Assembly: GCF_045291395.1 (NCBI RefSeq)
Contig: NZ_CP152342.1
Span: 5,103,196 to 5,167,195, forward strand
Direction of reading: 5' to 3'
DNA: 64,000 bases
Source: MR-S7 sp000400995
Lineage (GTDB): Bacteria > Pseudomonadota > Gammaproteobacteria > Burkholderiales > Burkholderiaceae_C
Below are positions 44,178 to 52,760 of this stretch, in pieces. Position numbers and translations under genes: made by a program. The notes beneath the pieces are model-generated. The model searched no databases. It was not told the origin of the DNA and saw only the letters and a list, made by a program, of their open reading frames with translations. Each line of letters begins with the position of its first letter. The first letter of the stretch is position 1.

Positions 44178-45173
44178 ATGGATGAGCAGGGCCTGAACGA
44201 CGCCGCCATTTTGCTGATGTCCCTCGGCGAGGAGGAAGCGGCCGAGGTCTTCAAGCACCTGTCCCCCAAGGAGGTGCAGAAGCTCGGCGAGACCATCGCG
44301 CGCATGCGCACCATTTCCAAGGACAAGGTGGACGAAGTCATCAACCGCTTCACCAACGACGCGGCGGCGCAGAGCCTGCTGGTGTCCGACACCAGCAACT
44401 ACGTGCGCGCGGTGCTCAAGCGCGCCCTGGGCGACGACAAGGCTGCGCTGCTGATCGACCGCATCCTGCAGGGCGGCGACGTGTCGGGCATCGAGAGCCT
44501 CAAGTGGATGGACCCGCTCTCCGTGGCCGAGCTGCTGCGCAACGAGCACCCGCAGATCGTGGCTGCCATCCTGGTGCACCTGGACCCGGAGCAGTCCTCC
44601 GCCATCCTGATGCAGCTCACCGACCGCCAGCGCAGCGAAGTGCTGCTGCGCATCGCCACGCTGGAGGGCATCCAGCCCACGGCGCTCAAGGACCTGAACG
44701 AGGTGCTTTTCAAGGTGCTGGCCGGCGGCGACAAGATCCGCAAGAGTTCGCTGGGCGGCGTCAAGGCGGCGGCCGACATCATCAACCTGCTGGGCTCCGG
44801 CGTGGACGGGGTGGTGCTGGAGAGCATCCGCGGCTACGACGTGGACCTGGCCCAGAAGATCATGGACAAGATGTTCGTGTTCGACGACGTGATGAAGCTC
44901 GACGACCGTGCCATCCAGACGGTGCTGCGCGAGGTGGCGTCCGAAACCCTGGTGGTGGCGCTCAAGGGCGCGCAGCCCGAGCTGCGCGAGAAATTCCTCT
45001 CCAACATGTCCAGCCGGGCCGCCGAGGCGCTGCGCGAGGACCTGGAGTCGCGCGGGCCGATCCGGTTGTCCGAGGTCGAGGCGCAGCAGAAGGAAATCCT
45101 CAAGACGGTGCGCCGCCTGGCCGACGAGGGCCAGATCGCATTGGCCGGGGGAGGCGACGATGCGTTCGTCTGA
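44178..45173 (+). CDS. fliG: flagellar motor switch protein FliG
   Basis: FliG is the rotor subunit that meets MotA and is needed for torque, assembly and switching. The 331-residue protein has the three armadillo-like parts: N-terminal FliF-binding (AAILLMSLGEEEAAEVFKHL), middle with the EHPQ motif (LRNEHPQIVAAILVHLDPEQ), and C-terminal charged torque helix (DDVMKLDDRAIQTVLREVAS, NMSSRAAEALREDLESRGPI). It starts 30 nt after fliF. No anomaly is seen. Confidence 0.97.
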   Translation: MDEQGLNDAAILLMSLGEEEAAEVFKHLSPKEVQKLGETIARMRTISKDKVDEVINRFTNDAAAQSLLVSDTSNYVRAVLKRALGDDKAALLIDRILQGGDVSGIESLKWMDPLSVAELLRNEHPQIVAAILVHLDPEQSSAILMQLTDRQRSEVLLRIATLEGIQPTALKDLNEVLFKVLAGGDKIRKSSLGGVKAAADIINLLGSGVDGVVLESIRGYDVDLAQKIMDKMFVFDDVMKLDDRAIQTVLREVASETLVVALKGAQPELREKFLSNMSSRAAEALREDLESRGPIRLSEVEAQQKEILKTVRRLADEGQIALAGGGDDAFV

Positions 45174-45191
45174 ACATGAAGGGGCGCGGCC

Positions 45192-45920
45192 ATGACGGCG
45201 CGCCATTACACCCGCTTCATCCCGAGTGAGGAGATCGGCGACGTCACGCGCTGGCAGTTCGGCTCCGTCGATGGGTCCGAGGTGCTGCATGCCGCCATCG
45301 CCGAGCCCGACGCGGGGCCGTCCGAGGTGCCGCCCGCACCGCCGGGCGTCGACGAGGCCGAGCACCAGTCGCTGGTGCAGCAGGCGCGCGAAGAAGGCTA
45401 TGCGCGCGGCCTGGCCGAGGGGCAGGAGCAGGCCCATTTGCAGTGGCAGCAGCGCATGGACGACTACGTGTCCGGCCAGGGACGCGAGACCGCCGAACGC
45501 CTGGCGGGCCTGGCCCAGGCCGTGGAAGCCAGCCTCGCAGGCCTGCAGCAGGGCCTGGCCCAGGAAGTGCTGCAACTCGCATGCGACATCGCGCGCCAGG
45601 TGGTGCGCCAGGAAATCACGGGCAATCCCCGGGCCATGCTGCCCGTGGTGCGCGAGGCGCTCGACATGCTGGTGAGCGAGGGGCGGCCGGCCACGGTGCG
45701 GCTGAACCCCGCCGACTGGGCCGCCCTGGAGCAGCCGCTGCGCGGCGAGTTCGGCGCGGCGCGCATCCAGTGGCTGCCGGACGCCACCGTGCAGCCCGGC
45801 GACTGCAGCGTGGAGTCCGGCGGTGCGGTGGTGGACGGCTCGCTCGACAAACGCTGGCGCCGCGCCATCGCGGCGCTGGGACTGGCGTCGGCCTGGGCGG
45901 AGAGCGGCCATGGCGATTGA
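45192..45920 (+). CDS. fliH: flagellar export ATPase regulator FliH
   Basis: FliH binds and restrains the FliI ATPase and links it to the C ring. The 242-residue product has the variable N-terminus (YTRFIPSEEIGDVTRWQF), the GxxxG-like segment with ARGLAEGQEQA in a long helix, and the conserved C-terminal V/A-ATPase stalk-like domain (LACDIARQVVRQEITGNPRA, VRLNPADWAALEQPLRGEFG, CSVESGGAVVDGSLDKRW). It starts 18 nt after fliG and overlaps the fliI start by 11 nt. Confidence 0.94.
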   Translation: MTARHYTRFIPSEEIGDVTRWQFGSVDGSEVLHAAIAEPDAGPSEVPPAPPGVDEAEHQSLVQQAREEGYARGLAEGQEQAHLQWQQRMDDYVSGQGRETAERLAGLAQAVEASLAGLQQGLAQEVLQLACDIARQVVRQEITGNPRAMLPVVREALDMLVSEGRPATVRLNPADWAALEQPLRGEFGAARIQWLPDATVQPGDCSVESGGAVVDGSLDKRWRRAIAALGLASAWAESGHGD

Positions 45921-47316
45921 AGGGCGCGACGCCTGGGGTGGCTTCGTTGCCGAGGCGCGTGGGCGCCTGGCGCAGGACCTGCCGCTGGAGTCGCGCGGCA
46001 CGCTCACCCGCCTGACCGGTCTGGTGCTGGAGGCCGCCGGCTTGCGCGTGCCCGTGGGCTCGCAGTGCCAGGTGCGCATGGACGGGCAGGAGCCGGTGCT
46101 GGCCGAGGTGGTGGGCTTCGCGGGCGACAAGGCCTTCCTGATGCCCGCGGGCGACATCCATGGCCTGTCCAGCGGTGCCAGCGTCACGCCGGCGGAGGCC
46201 TATGTGCCCCCGCTGCGCCTGGGCGGCGGGCCGGCCGCGGGCACGGCATCGGGCGCGGGCGTGCTGCGCCTGCCGGTGGGCGACGGCCTGCTGGGGCGCG
46301 TGGTGGATTCGCAGGGCCAGCCGCTGGACCATGGCGGCCCGCTTGCGCAGGTGAGCGCCGAACCGCTGGACCGCAGTCCCATCAACGCCATGGAGCGCGA
46401 CCCGGTGCGCGAGCCGCTCGACACCGGCGTGCGCGCCATCAACGCGCTGCTCACCGTGGGCCGGGGCCAGCGCCTGGGACTGTTCGCGGGCTCCGGCGTG
46501 GGCAAGAGCGTGCTGCTGGGCATGATGGCGCGCTACACCCAGGCCGACGTGATCGTGGTCGGCCTCATCGGCGAGCGCGGCCGCGAGGTCAAGGAGTTCG
46601 TGGAAGACATCCTGGGCGAGAGCGACCGCGGCCGCGCCGTGGTCGTGGCCGCGCCGGCCGACGCGCCGCCGCTCCTGCGCATGCAGGGTGCGGCCTACGC
46701 CACGGCCATCGCCGAGCATTTCCGCGACCAGGGGCGGCACGTGCTGCTGCTCATGGACTCGCTCACCCGCTACGCCATGGCGCAGCGCGAGATCGCCCTG
46801 GCCATCGGCGAGCCGCCGGCCACCAAGGGCTACCCGCCGAGCTGCTTCGCCAAGCTGCCCGCGCTCGTGGAGCGCAGCGGCAACGGGTTGAACGGCGTGG
46901 GCTCGATCACCGCGTTCTACACCGTGCTGTCCGAGGGCGACGACCAACAGGACCCGATCGCCGATGCGGCGCGCGCCATTCTGGACGGGCACATCGTGCT
47001 CTCGCGAGCGTTGGCCGAGAGTGGGCACTACCCGGCCATCGATATCGAGCAGTCGGCCTCGCGCGTCATGCACAACGTGGTGCAGCGCGAGCACTTCGAC
47101 CTGGCGCGGCGCTTCCGCGCGCTCTATTCGCGCTACCAGAAGAGCCGCGACCTGATCCAGGTGGGCGCCTACATGAGCGGCTCCGACCCGCAGCTCGACG
47201 AAGCGATCCGCCTGCAGCCCGGCATGGAGGCCTTCCTGCAGCAGGACATGTTCGAGGCCGCGCCGATGGAATCGAGCATCGAGGCCATGGACGCGGCCCT
47301 GGAGCCTGCGGGCTGA
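45910..47316 (+). CDS. fliI: flagellum-specific export ATPase FliI
   Basis: FliI is the hexameric ATPase of the export apparatus, related to F1 beta. In the 468-residue protein the P-loop is GLFAGSGVGKSVLLG (residues ~193-207). Other landmarks are VVGLIGERGREVKEFVEDIL, the Walker B region VLLLMDSLTRYAMAQREIAL and GYPPSCFAKLPALVERSGNG. The ATG 45910 gives MAIEGRDAWGGFVAEARGRL, and the overlap with fliH supports it over upstream open frame. Confidence 0.96.
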   Translation: MAIEGRDAWGGFVAEARGRLAQDLPLESRGTLTRLTGLVLEAAGLRVPVGSQCQVRMDGQEPVLAEVVGFAGDKAFLMPAGDIHGLSSGASVTPAEAYVPPLRLGGGPAAGTASGAGVLRLPVGDGLLGRVVDSQGQPLDHGGPLAQVSAEPLDRSPINAMERDPVREPLDTGVRAINALLTVGRGQRLGLFAGSGVGKSVLLGMMARYTQADVIVVGLIGERGREVKEFVEDILGESDRGRAVVVAAPADAPPLLRMQGAAYATAIAEHFRDQGRHVLLLMDSLTRYAMAQREIALAIGEPPATKGYPPSCFAKLPALVERSGNGLNGVGSITAFYTVLSEGDDQQDPIADAARAILDGHIVLSRALAESGHYPAIDIEQSASRVMHNVVQREHFDLARRFRALYSRYQKSRDLIQVGAYMSGSDPQLDEAIRLQPGMEAFLQQDMFEAAPMESSIEAMDAALEPAG

Positions 47317-47332
47317 CGGAGGCAAGGGCGCC

Positions 47333-47806
47333 ATGGCCTCATTGAACGCCTTCCTGGTCGCGGTCGAGATGGCCGAGCGCCGCCGCGACGCGGCCCGCCA
47401 GACCCTGCAGGACGTGCGCGGTGCGCGCGAAGCCGCGCAGGCGCAGCTCGACCAGCTCGAAGGCTATGCCGCCGAGACGCAGGGGCGCTGGGGCATGCGC
47501 GCCGACACGGCCGTGCAGCCCGAGGTGATGTTCCACCACTACCACTTCATGGGCCGCCTGGAGCACGCCATCGGCCTGCAGACCGGCGTGGTGGGCGGGC
47601 AGGAGCAGCGCGTGGAGAAGGCCGCACAGGCGCTGCTGGAGGCCGAACTGCGCCTGTCCAGCCTGCGCAAGGCGCTGGAGCACCGCCGCCGCGCGCTGGA
47701 ATTGCAGCAGCAGCGCCGTGAACAAAAGGAAACCGACGAGCGTGCCTCCCTGCTCTTTGGCCGCATGGGCCGTGCGGGCATGGGGGAAACGCATCAGGAG
47801 CAATGA
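47333..47806 (+). CDS. fliJ: flagellar export protein FliJ
   Basis: FliJ is the coiled-coil stalk of the FliI ring and helps move chaperones. The 157-residue product is a nearly continuous heptad-rich helix pair (RDAARQTLQDVRGAREAAQA, EKAAQALLEAELRLSSLRKA, then QQQRREQKETDERASLLFGR). It lies between fliI (16 nt) and fliK, whose ATG overlaps its stop (ATGA). Sequence similarity across FliJ is weak; position and coiled-coil character support the call. Confidence 0.92.
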   Translation: MASLNAFLVAVEMAERRRDAARQTLQDVRGAREAAQAQLDQLEGYAAETQGRWGMRADTAVQPEVMFHHYHFMGRLEHAIGLQTGVVGGQEQRVEKAAQALLEAELRLSSLRKALEHRRRALELQQQRREQKETDERASLLFGRMGRAGMGETHQEQ

Positions 47807-49170
47807 CCATGGAACAGAACCGCATTTCTTCCCCGGGCCAGCACGGCACCCATGAAGCGCGCGCAGCGCGCGGCGCCGGGGCCAAGTCCGCAGCAGGCCA
47901 GGATGGCGCGCAGCACGCGGCGGCGCAGGGCGCCGGCTTCGCGCTGCTGCTGGCGGCCTTGGGAGAGGTCGAGGGGCTGGTTGCGGCGCCAGCCGAGGAG
48001 GATGGGTTGGCGGAAGAGGTGTTCACCGCGCTGCCCGACCCGCAGGGGGAAGCCCCTGATCCGGCGGGAACGGTGGAAGCGGCAGAGACGGCCGCGTGGC
48101 TGGCAAGCCAGCAGCCGGGAGCCGTTCTTGCAGAGCGCTTGGCGGCGCTGGCCCAGCCCGCCAATGGCCCGGTGGCACGCCAAGGGGCGTCAACCCCATG
48201 GGGCGAAGGCCTGCAGGGACGCTGGACCAGCCTGGCCAAGCCGGGCCTGGACACCTTGGTCGGAGAGACGGCCATGCTCGACGGAACGCTTGAAACAGCC
48301 GGTGTCAACGGCACGCTGCCTACCGCCAGCACGCCTGCGACGGGCCGCGGCAGCGCGGCGCGCATCGGAATTTCGTCACCGCAGGAAGCCGGACGGGCAG
48401 GCCTGGGTGCCGTGGGCACGCTCCTGGCTCGCGCAGGTGCGGCAATGGCGGAGATGGCTGCGCCGCAGGCGGCAGCCCATGCTGCTCCCGCCTCTTCCGC
48501 GATCGCCATGCCGCAAGCCATGGCGGAGCGGCGCGACGGTGCGCAGCTGCTGCCCTCCGCCGGCTCCATGGGGGCGGAGATGCAGGCCGCAGCCGCTGCC
48601 GCTGCCGCCGTCGCTCCCGCCGGCGCGATGGCGCAGTCCGGCAGCGGCCAGGCGGCGTCCCAGGGGCAGGGTGCGGACAATCTGGCGGGCTTGGGGGCGT
48701 CGGATACATCGGCGCCGCAGCCGGCAGAGGCCGACGCTGCTTTCACCGACGCCGCGCAGGCCGCGGCCGAGGAACTGCTCGCCGACCAGGCGGCAGAGCA
48801 GGTGGCCTACTGGGCGCACCAGAAGACCCAGAACGCCGAGCTCACGTTGGACCGCGATGGCCGCCCGGTGGAGGTCAAGGTGTCGCTGACGGGCGATGAG
48901 GCCCACGTGACCTTCCGCAGCGACCATGCCGACGCGCGCCAGGCCCTGGACGGCGGCGCAGCCCAGCTGCGCGAAATGCTGCGGGGCGAGGGCCTGCACC
49001 TGGCCGGAGTGACCGTGGGCACGGCCGGTGCCGGCGGCGGCCAGGCGCGCGAGGGAAGCGAGCGCGAAGGCCAGCGCGGAGGGCGCCAGGCGACGGTGCA
49101 GGCCGCGGCTCCTGCCGAAGGCGCACGCCGAGGCGCCACGGGCGAACGTTCGGTGGACATCTTCGTCTGA
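47803..49170 (+). CDS. fliK: flagellar hook-length control protein FliK
   Basis: FliK measures hook length and triggers the FlhB switch. The 455-residue protein has a long Ala/Gly/Pro-rich, low-complexity N-terminal part (~1-320). The conserved C-terminal hook-length domain contains LTLDRDGRPVEVKVSLTGDE, AHVTFRSDHADARQALDGGA and LREMLRGEGLHLAGVTVG. The end (GERSVDIFV) is conserved in related FliK. The start overlaps fliJ. After it a 184-nt gap precedes fliL. Confidence 0.93.
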   Translation: MTMEQNRISSPGQHGTHEARAARGAGAKSAAGQDGAQHAAAQGAGFALLLAALGEVEGLVAAPAEEDGLAEEVFTALPDPQGEAPDPAGTVEAAETAAWLASQQPGAVLAERLAALAQPANGPVARQGASTPWGEGLQGRWTSLAKPGLDTLVGETAMLDGTLETAGVNGTLPTASTPATGRGSAARIGISSPQEAGRAGLGAVGTLLARAGAAMAEMAAPQAAAHAAPASSAIAMPQAMAERRDGAQLLPSAGSMGAEMQAAAAAAAAVAPAGAMAQSGSGQAASQGQGADNLAGLGASDTSAPQPAEADAAFTDAAQAAAEELLADQAAEQVAYWAHQKTQNAELTLDRDGRPVEVKVSLTGDEAHVTFRSDHADARQALDGGAAQLREMLRGEGLHLAGVTVGTAGAGGGQAREGSEREGQRGGRQATVQAAAPAEGARRGATGERSVDIFV

Positions 49171-49354
49171 AGCCGCCGCGGGGCAGGGCGGCGCTGCCCC
49201 GGCAGGCGCCTGAAAGCCATGGTTTTGGGGTTTTATTCTGGCTATTATCGGCCGCCGGGGCGCCCAATAATCAGCCATCAGCCCGGTGGTGCGCCTGCGG
49301 TGCCCGCCTGCTGCCCCATCCTTTTGCGCCTCCGTTGCGCCAGAAAGCCCCAAA

Positions 49355-49930
49355 GTGTCTGAGACCACCGCTGCACCGGCCAAGAGCAAGAAGCTGATCG
49401 TCATCCTGGCGGTCGTCGCCTTGCTGGTGGTGGTGGGAGGCGCCGCGGCCTGGATGCTGCTGGCGGGCCGCCACGCGGACGAGGAGGAGGGCACGCGCCC
49501 TGCGCGCGCCAGCCAGTCCGCCGCGTCCAAGACACCCCCCACCTTCCTGCCCATCGAGAACATGGTGGTCAACCTGGCCGACCCTGGCGGCGACCGCTTC
49601 GCCCAGGTGGGCATCACGCTGGAGCTGGCGGATGCCAAGACCGCCGAGCAGGTGAAGGCCTACATGCCCAGCATCCGCAGCGGCGTGCTGCTGCTGCTGT
49701 CGCAGCGCACGACCGACGAGCTGCTGACCCGCGAAGGCAAGGAGAAGCTGGCGCTGGACGTGCGGCGCGAGGTGTCGCGCCCGCTGGGCTACACCGTGCC
49801 CAAGCCGCGCAAGCGCCCTGCCAGCCGCAATCCCGATGACGAGGACGACGAGGACGACGAGCCGCGCCGCCCGCGCGTGGACGACAACCCGGTACGCCAG
49901 GTGCTGTTCTCCAGCTTCATCATCCAGTGA
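49355..49930 (+). CDS. fliL: flagellar basal body-associated protein FliL
   Basis: FliL sits beside the stator and supports motor torque. A GTG at 49355 gives a 191-residue protein (SETTAAPAKSKK) with one membrane helix (LIVILAVVALLVVVGGAAAW). The periplasmic domain follows (PPTFLPIENMVVNLADPGGD, VGITLELADAKTAEQVKAYM). Unusual is a C-terminal acidic/basic insertion (NPDDEDDEDDEPRRPR) before the conserved end RQVLFSSFIIQ. The open frame extends to 49286 without a good start site, so GTG is preferred but not certain. Confidence 0.9.
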   Translation: MSETTAAPAKSKKLIVILAVVALLVVVGGAAAWMLLAGRHADEEEGTRPARASQSAASKTPPTFLPIENMVVNLADPGGDRFAQVGITLELADAKTAEQVKAYMPSIRSGVLLLLSQRTTDELLTREGKEKLALDVRREVSRPLGYTVPKPRKRPASRNPDDEDDEDDEPRRPRVDDNPVRQVLFSSFIIQ

Positions 49931-49948
49931 CCATGCCAGGAGCGTGCC

Positions 49949-50953
49949 ATGAGTGATTCCTTTCTCTCCCAGGAAGAAGTCGACGCCCTGCTGGAAGGCG
50001 TCACCGGCGAGAGCCAGAAGACCGTCCAGGAGGAGATCGATGCCGGCGCCGTCCGCGACTACGACATCTCCAGCCAGGAGCGCATCGTCCGCGGCCGCAT
50101 GCCGACGATGGAGATCGTCAACGAGCGGTTCGCGCGCAACTTCCGCATCGGCCTGTTCAACTTCATCCGCCGCAGTCCCGAGATTTCCGTGGGCACGGTG
50201 TCGGTGCAGCGCTACAGCGCCTTCCTGCGCGAGCTGGTGGTGCCGACCAACTTCAACATCGTGGCCATCCGGCCGCTGCGCGGCAGCGGGCTGGTGGTGT
50301 GCGAGCCCTCGCTGGTGTTCGGCATCATCGACACGCTGTACGGCGGCGTGGGCAAGTTCCAGACGCGCATCGAAGGCCGCGACTTCTCGGCCACCGAGCA
50401 GCGCGTGATCAACCGCCTGGTGGACGTGATCTGCGAGGAATACAAGAAGGCCTGGCAGGGCATCTACCCGCTGGAGCTGTCCTACCAGCGCTCGGAGATG
50501 CAGCCGCAGTTCGCCAACATCGCCACGCCCAGCGAGATCGTGGTGTCCACCGCGTTCCAGCTGGAGATCGGCGACCTGGCGGGCGCCATCCACATCTGCA
50601 TGCCCTACGCCACGCTGGAGCCCATCCGCGACGTGTTGTATTCGTCGGTGCAGGGCGATGCGATCGAGGTGGACCGCCGCTGGGTGCGCGTGCTCACGCG
50701 CGAGATCCAGGCAGCCGAGGTGACCCTGGTGGCCGAACTGGCCCGTGCCGACGCCACCGTGGAGCAACTGCTGGCCATGAAGCCGGGCGACTTCATCGAG
50801 CTGGACCGCGAGCCGCGCATCCGCGCCTCCATCGGGGGCGTGCCGGTCTTCGAGTGCCAGTACGGCACGCACAACGCCAAGTACGCGATCCGCATCGAGG
50901 AATGCCTGCGCAACAGCGACGCCAGCTGGCTGGGAGAAAAGAATGTCAACTGA
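49949..50953 (+). CDS. fliM: flagellar motor switch protein FliM
   Basis: FliM is the C-ring protein that binds CheY-P. The 334-residue protein opens with the CheY-binding peptide SFLSQEEVDALLEGV. It has the GGxGx motif region (DTLYGGVGKFQTRIEGRDFS) in the middle domain and a C-terminal SpoA/FliN-like domain (VTLVAELARADATVEQLLAM). It starts 18 nt after fliL and its end overlaps fliN by 11 nt. Both motor-operon CheY and CheY2 could bind it. Confidence 0.97.
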   Translation: MSDSFLSQEEVDALLEGVTGESQKTVQEEIDAGAVRDYDISSQERIVRGRMPTMEIVNERFARNFRIGLFNFIRRSPEISVGTVSVQRYSAFLRELVVPTNFNIVAIRPLRGSGLVVCEPSLVFGIIDTLYGGVGKFQTRIEGRDFSATEQRVINRLVDVICEEYKKAWQGIYPLELSYQRSEMQPQFANIATPSEIVVSTAFQLEIGDLAGAIHICMPYATLEPIRDVLYSSVQGDAIEVDRRWVRVLTREIQAAEVTLVAELARADATVEQLLAMKPGDFIELDREPRIRASIGGVPVFECQYGTHNAKYAIRIEECLRNSDASWLGEKNVN

Positions 50954-51395
50954 ATCCAACAACGACGATCCGGCAGGCGGCGGCGCGGCCGACGATCCGT
51001 TTGCCGGCTGGGCCGAGGCGCTGGAAGAACAGAAGCGCGCCGACGACAAGACCATCGACGCCGAGCAGGGCGGCCCGCTGTCGGGCGAGCCCGTGCGGCC
51101 CTACGCCGCCCCGGGCAACGACCCGGGGGTGCACGACATCAACATGGTGCTCGACATCCCGGTGCAGCTCTCGGTGGAGCTGGGCCGCACCAAGGTGCCG
51201 ATCAAGTACATCCTGCAGCTCGCCCAGGGCTCCGTGGTGGAGCTGGACGCGCTGGCCGGCGAGCCCATGGACGTGCTGGTCAACGGCTACCTCATCGCCC
51301 AGGGCGAGGTGGTGGTGGTGAACGACAAGTTCGGCATCCGCCTGACAGACGTGGTCACGCCTTCGGAACGCCTGCGCCGTGTCAGCCGGGGCTAG
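50943..51395 (+). CDS. fliN: flagellar motor switch protein FliN
   Basis: FliN completes the C ring and docks FliH. The 150-residue protein has an acidic variable N-terminus (~1-60, DDPFAGWAEALEEQKRADDK) and the conserved SpoA domain: INMVLDIPVQLSVELGRTKV, YILQLAQGSVVELDALAGEP, MDVLVNGYLIAQGEVVVVND and FGIRLTDVVTPSERLRR. It overlaps the fliM end. Length is typical for beta-proteobacteria. Confidence 0.97.
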   Translation: MSTESNNDDPAGGGAADDPFAGWAEALEEQKRADDKTIDAEQGGPLSGEPVRPYAAPGNDPGVHDINMVLDIPVQLSVELGRTKVPIKYILQLAQGSVVELDALAGEPMDVLVNGYLIAQGEVVVVNDKFGIRLTDVVTPSERLRRVSRG

Positions 51396-51402
51396 CGGCG
51401 GC

Positions 51403-51735
51403 ATGGGGCTGGGCATGACGCAGACGCTGCTGCTCATCGTGCTGTTCATCGGCGCGCTGGCGGCGCTGCCGTGGCTCATCCGCCGGCTGCAGCAGCGCCA
51501 GGCGGGGCTGCTGGCGGCGCCCGGCGGCGCGTCGCGCGTGCTCTCGGCCGTGGCCGTGGGGCCGCAGCAGCGCGTGGTGACCGTGGAGGTCGGCCCTGCG
51601 CACCAGCGCACGGTGCTGGTGCTGGGCGTGACGGCGCAGCAGATCAACTGCCTGCACGTGCTGCCCGCTGCCTCTTTCGCGCAGGAGATGGCCTCCGAAA
51701 TGGCTGCGGCCCATGTGGAGCCGCCCCGTGGCTGA
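51403..51735 (+). CDS. fliO: flagellar biosynthetic protein FliO
   Basis: FliO is a small membrane protein that stabilises FliP during gate assembly. From ATG 51403 the product is 110 residues with one N-terminal membrane helix (TLLLIVLFIGALAALPWLI) and a short basic cytoplasmic part. That part contains VLSAVAVGPQQRVVTVEVG and VLGVTAQQINCLHVL. A GTG at 51379 overlapping fliN and an ATG at 51415 are alternative starts. It overlaps fliP by 23 nt. Confidence 0.9.
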   Translation: MGLGMTQTLLLIVLFIGALAALPWLIRRLQQRQAGLLAAPGGASRVLSAVAVGPQQRVVTVEVGPAHQRTVLVLGVTAQQINCLHVLPAASFAQEMASEMAAAHVEPPRG

Positions 51736-52489
51736 GCGGCGCGCGCTTCTTGCGGCCTGCGCGGGCCTGGCGGCCCTGCTGTGCGCGGGCGGCGCGCTGG
51801 CGCAGGGCCAGGCGCCGGGCACGCTGCCGCTGGTGGTGGGCGCGGGGCCGGGGGGCACCAGCTATTCGGTGCCCATCCAGACGCTGCTGTTCTTCACGGC
51901 CCTGTCGTTCCTGCCGGCGGTGCTGCTCATGATGACGGGCTTCACGCGCATCGTGATCGTGCTGTCGCTGCTGCGCCAGGCCATCGGCACGCAGCAGGCG
52001 CCGCCCAACCAGGTGGTGGTGGGCCTGTCGCTGTTCCTTACGCTGTTCGTCATGGGGCCCACGCTGGACAAGGTGTACCAGGAAGCCTATGTGCCCTACA
52101 CCACCAACGCGCTCAGCTTCGAGCAGGCCGTGGAGAAGGCCGAGGCGCCCATGCGCTCCTTCATGCTCAAGCAGACGCGCCAGTCCGACTTCGCGCTGTT
52201 CGCCCGCCTGGGCAAGCTGGCGCCCGAGGTGACGGCCGAGACCGCGCCGCTGCGCGTGCTGGTGCCCGCCTTCGTGACGAGCGAGCTCAAGACCGCGTTC
52301 CAGATCGGCTTCATGGTCTTCATCCCGTTCCTCATCATCGACATGGTGGTCTCCAGCGTGCTCATGTCCCTCGGGATGATGATGCTCTCGCCGGTGCTCG
52401 TGGCGCTGCCGTTCAAGCTCATGCTGTTCGTGCTGGCCGATGGGTGGAACCTCTTGATCGGCTCGCTCGCGGCGAGCTTCGGGACCTGA
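51713..52489 (+). CDS. fliP: flagellar export gate protein FliP
   Basis: FliP forms the pentameric core of the export channel. The 258-residue product has a cleavable signal-like N-terminus (ALLAACAGLAALLCAGGALA). Its membrane segments include TLLFFTALSFLPAVLLMMTG, FTRIVIVLSLLRQAIGTQQA and PPNQVVVGLSLFLTLFVMGP. The conserved end is LIIDMVVSSVLMSLGMMMLS. The start may be ATG 51713 or GTG at 51728. It is followed directly by fliQ. Confidence 0.95.
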   Translation: MWSRPVAERRALLAACAGLAALLCAGGALAQGQAPGTLPLVVGAGPGGTSYSVPIQTLLFFTALSFLPAVLLMMTGFTRIVIVLSLLRQAIGTQQAPPNQVVVGLSLFLTLFVMGPTLDKVYQEAYVPYTTNALSFEQAVEKAEAPMRSFMLKQTRQSDFALFARLGKLAPEVTAETAPLRVLVPAFVTSELKTAFQIGFMVFIPFLIIDMVVSSVLMSLGMMMLSPVLVALPFKLMLFVLADGWNLLIGSLAASFGT

Positions 52490-52490
52490 C

Positions 52491-52760
52491 ATGACCGCGC
52501 AATTCGTCCTCACCATGGGCCGCGACGCCCTGACCCTGCTGCTCATGGTCGCCCTGCCGGTGCTGGGCACGGTGATGGCCGTGGGCCTGCTGGTCAGCAT
52601 CTTCCAGGCCGTCACGCAGATCCATGAGGCCACGCTGGCCTTCGTGCCCAAGCTGGTGGCGGCCGTGGTGGTGTTCGCCATTGCCGGGCCGTGGATGCTG
52701 ACCACGCTGGTGGACTACCTGCGCCGCACCATCGAGGCCATTCCCACGGTCGTGGGATGA
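52491..52760 (+). CDS. fliQ: flagellar export gate protein FliQ
   Basis: FliQ is the small hairpin subunit of the FliPQR export channel. The 89-residue protein has two membrane helices (DALTLLLMVALPVLGTVMAV and LVAAVVVFAIAGPWMLTTLV) joined by the conserved loop VSIFQAVTQIHEATLAFVPK. The fliR start overlaps its stop (ATGA). Confidence 0.97.
   Translation: MTAQFVLTMGRDALTLLLMVALPVLGTVMAVGLLVSIFQAVTQIHEATLAFVPKLVAAVVVFAIAGPWMLTTLVDYLRRTIEAIPTVVG

Noticed and set aside
43185..46187. 1000-codon minus-strand open frame opposite fliF-fliI
   Set aside because: It runs antisense across four recognisable fli genes. The product has biased His/Arg/Gly content and no recognisable domain.
49246..49272. 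GCCGATAA on the minus strand between fliK and fliL as a sigma28 promoter
   Set aside because: No acceptable -35 at the right spacing, and it would read antisense into fliK. It may simply be part of a weak hairpin.
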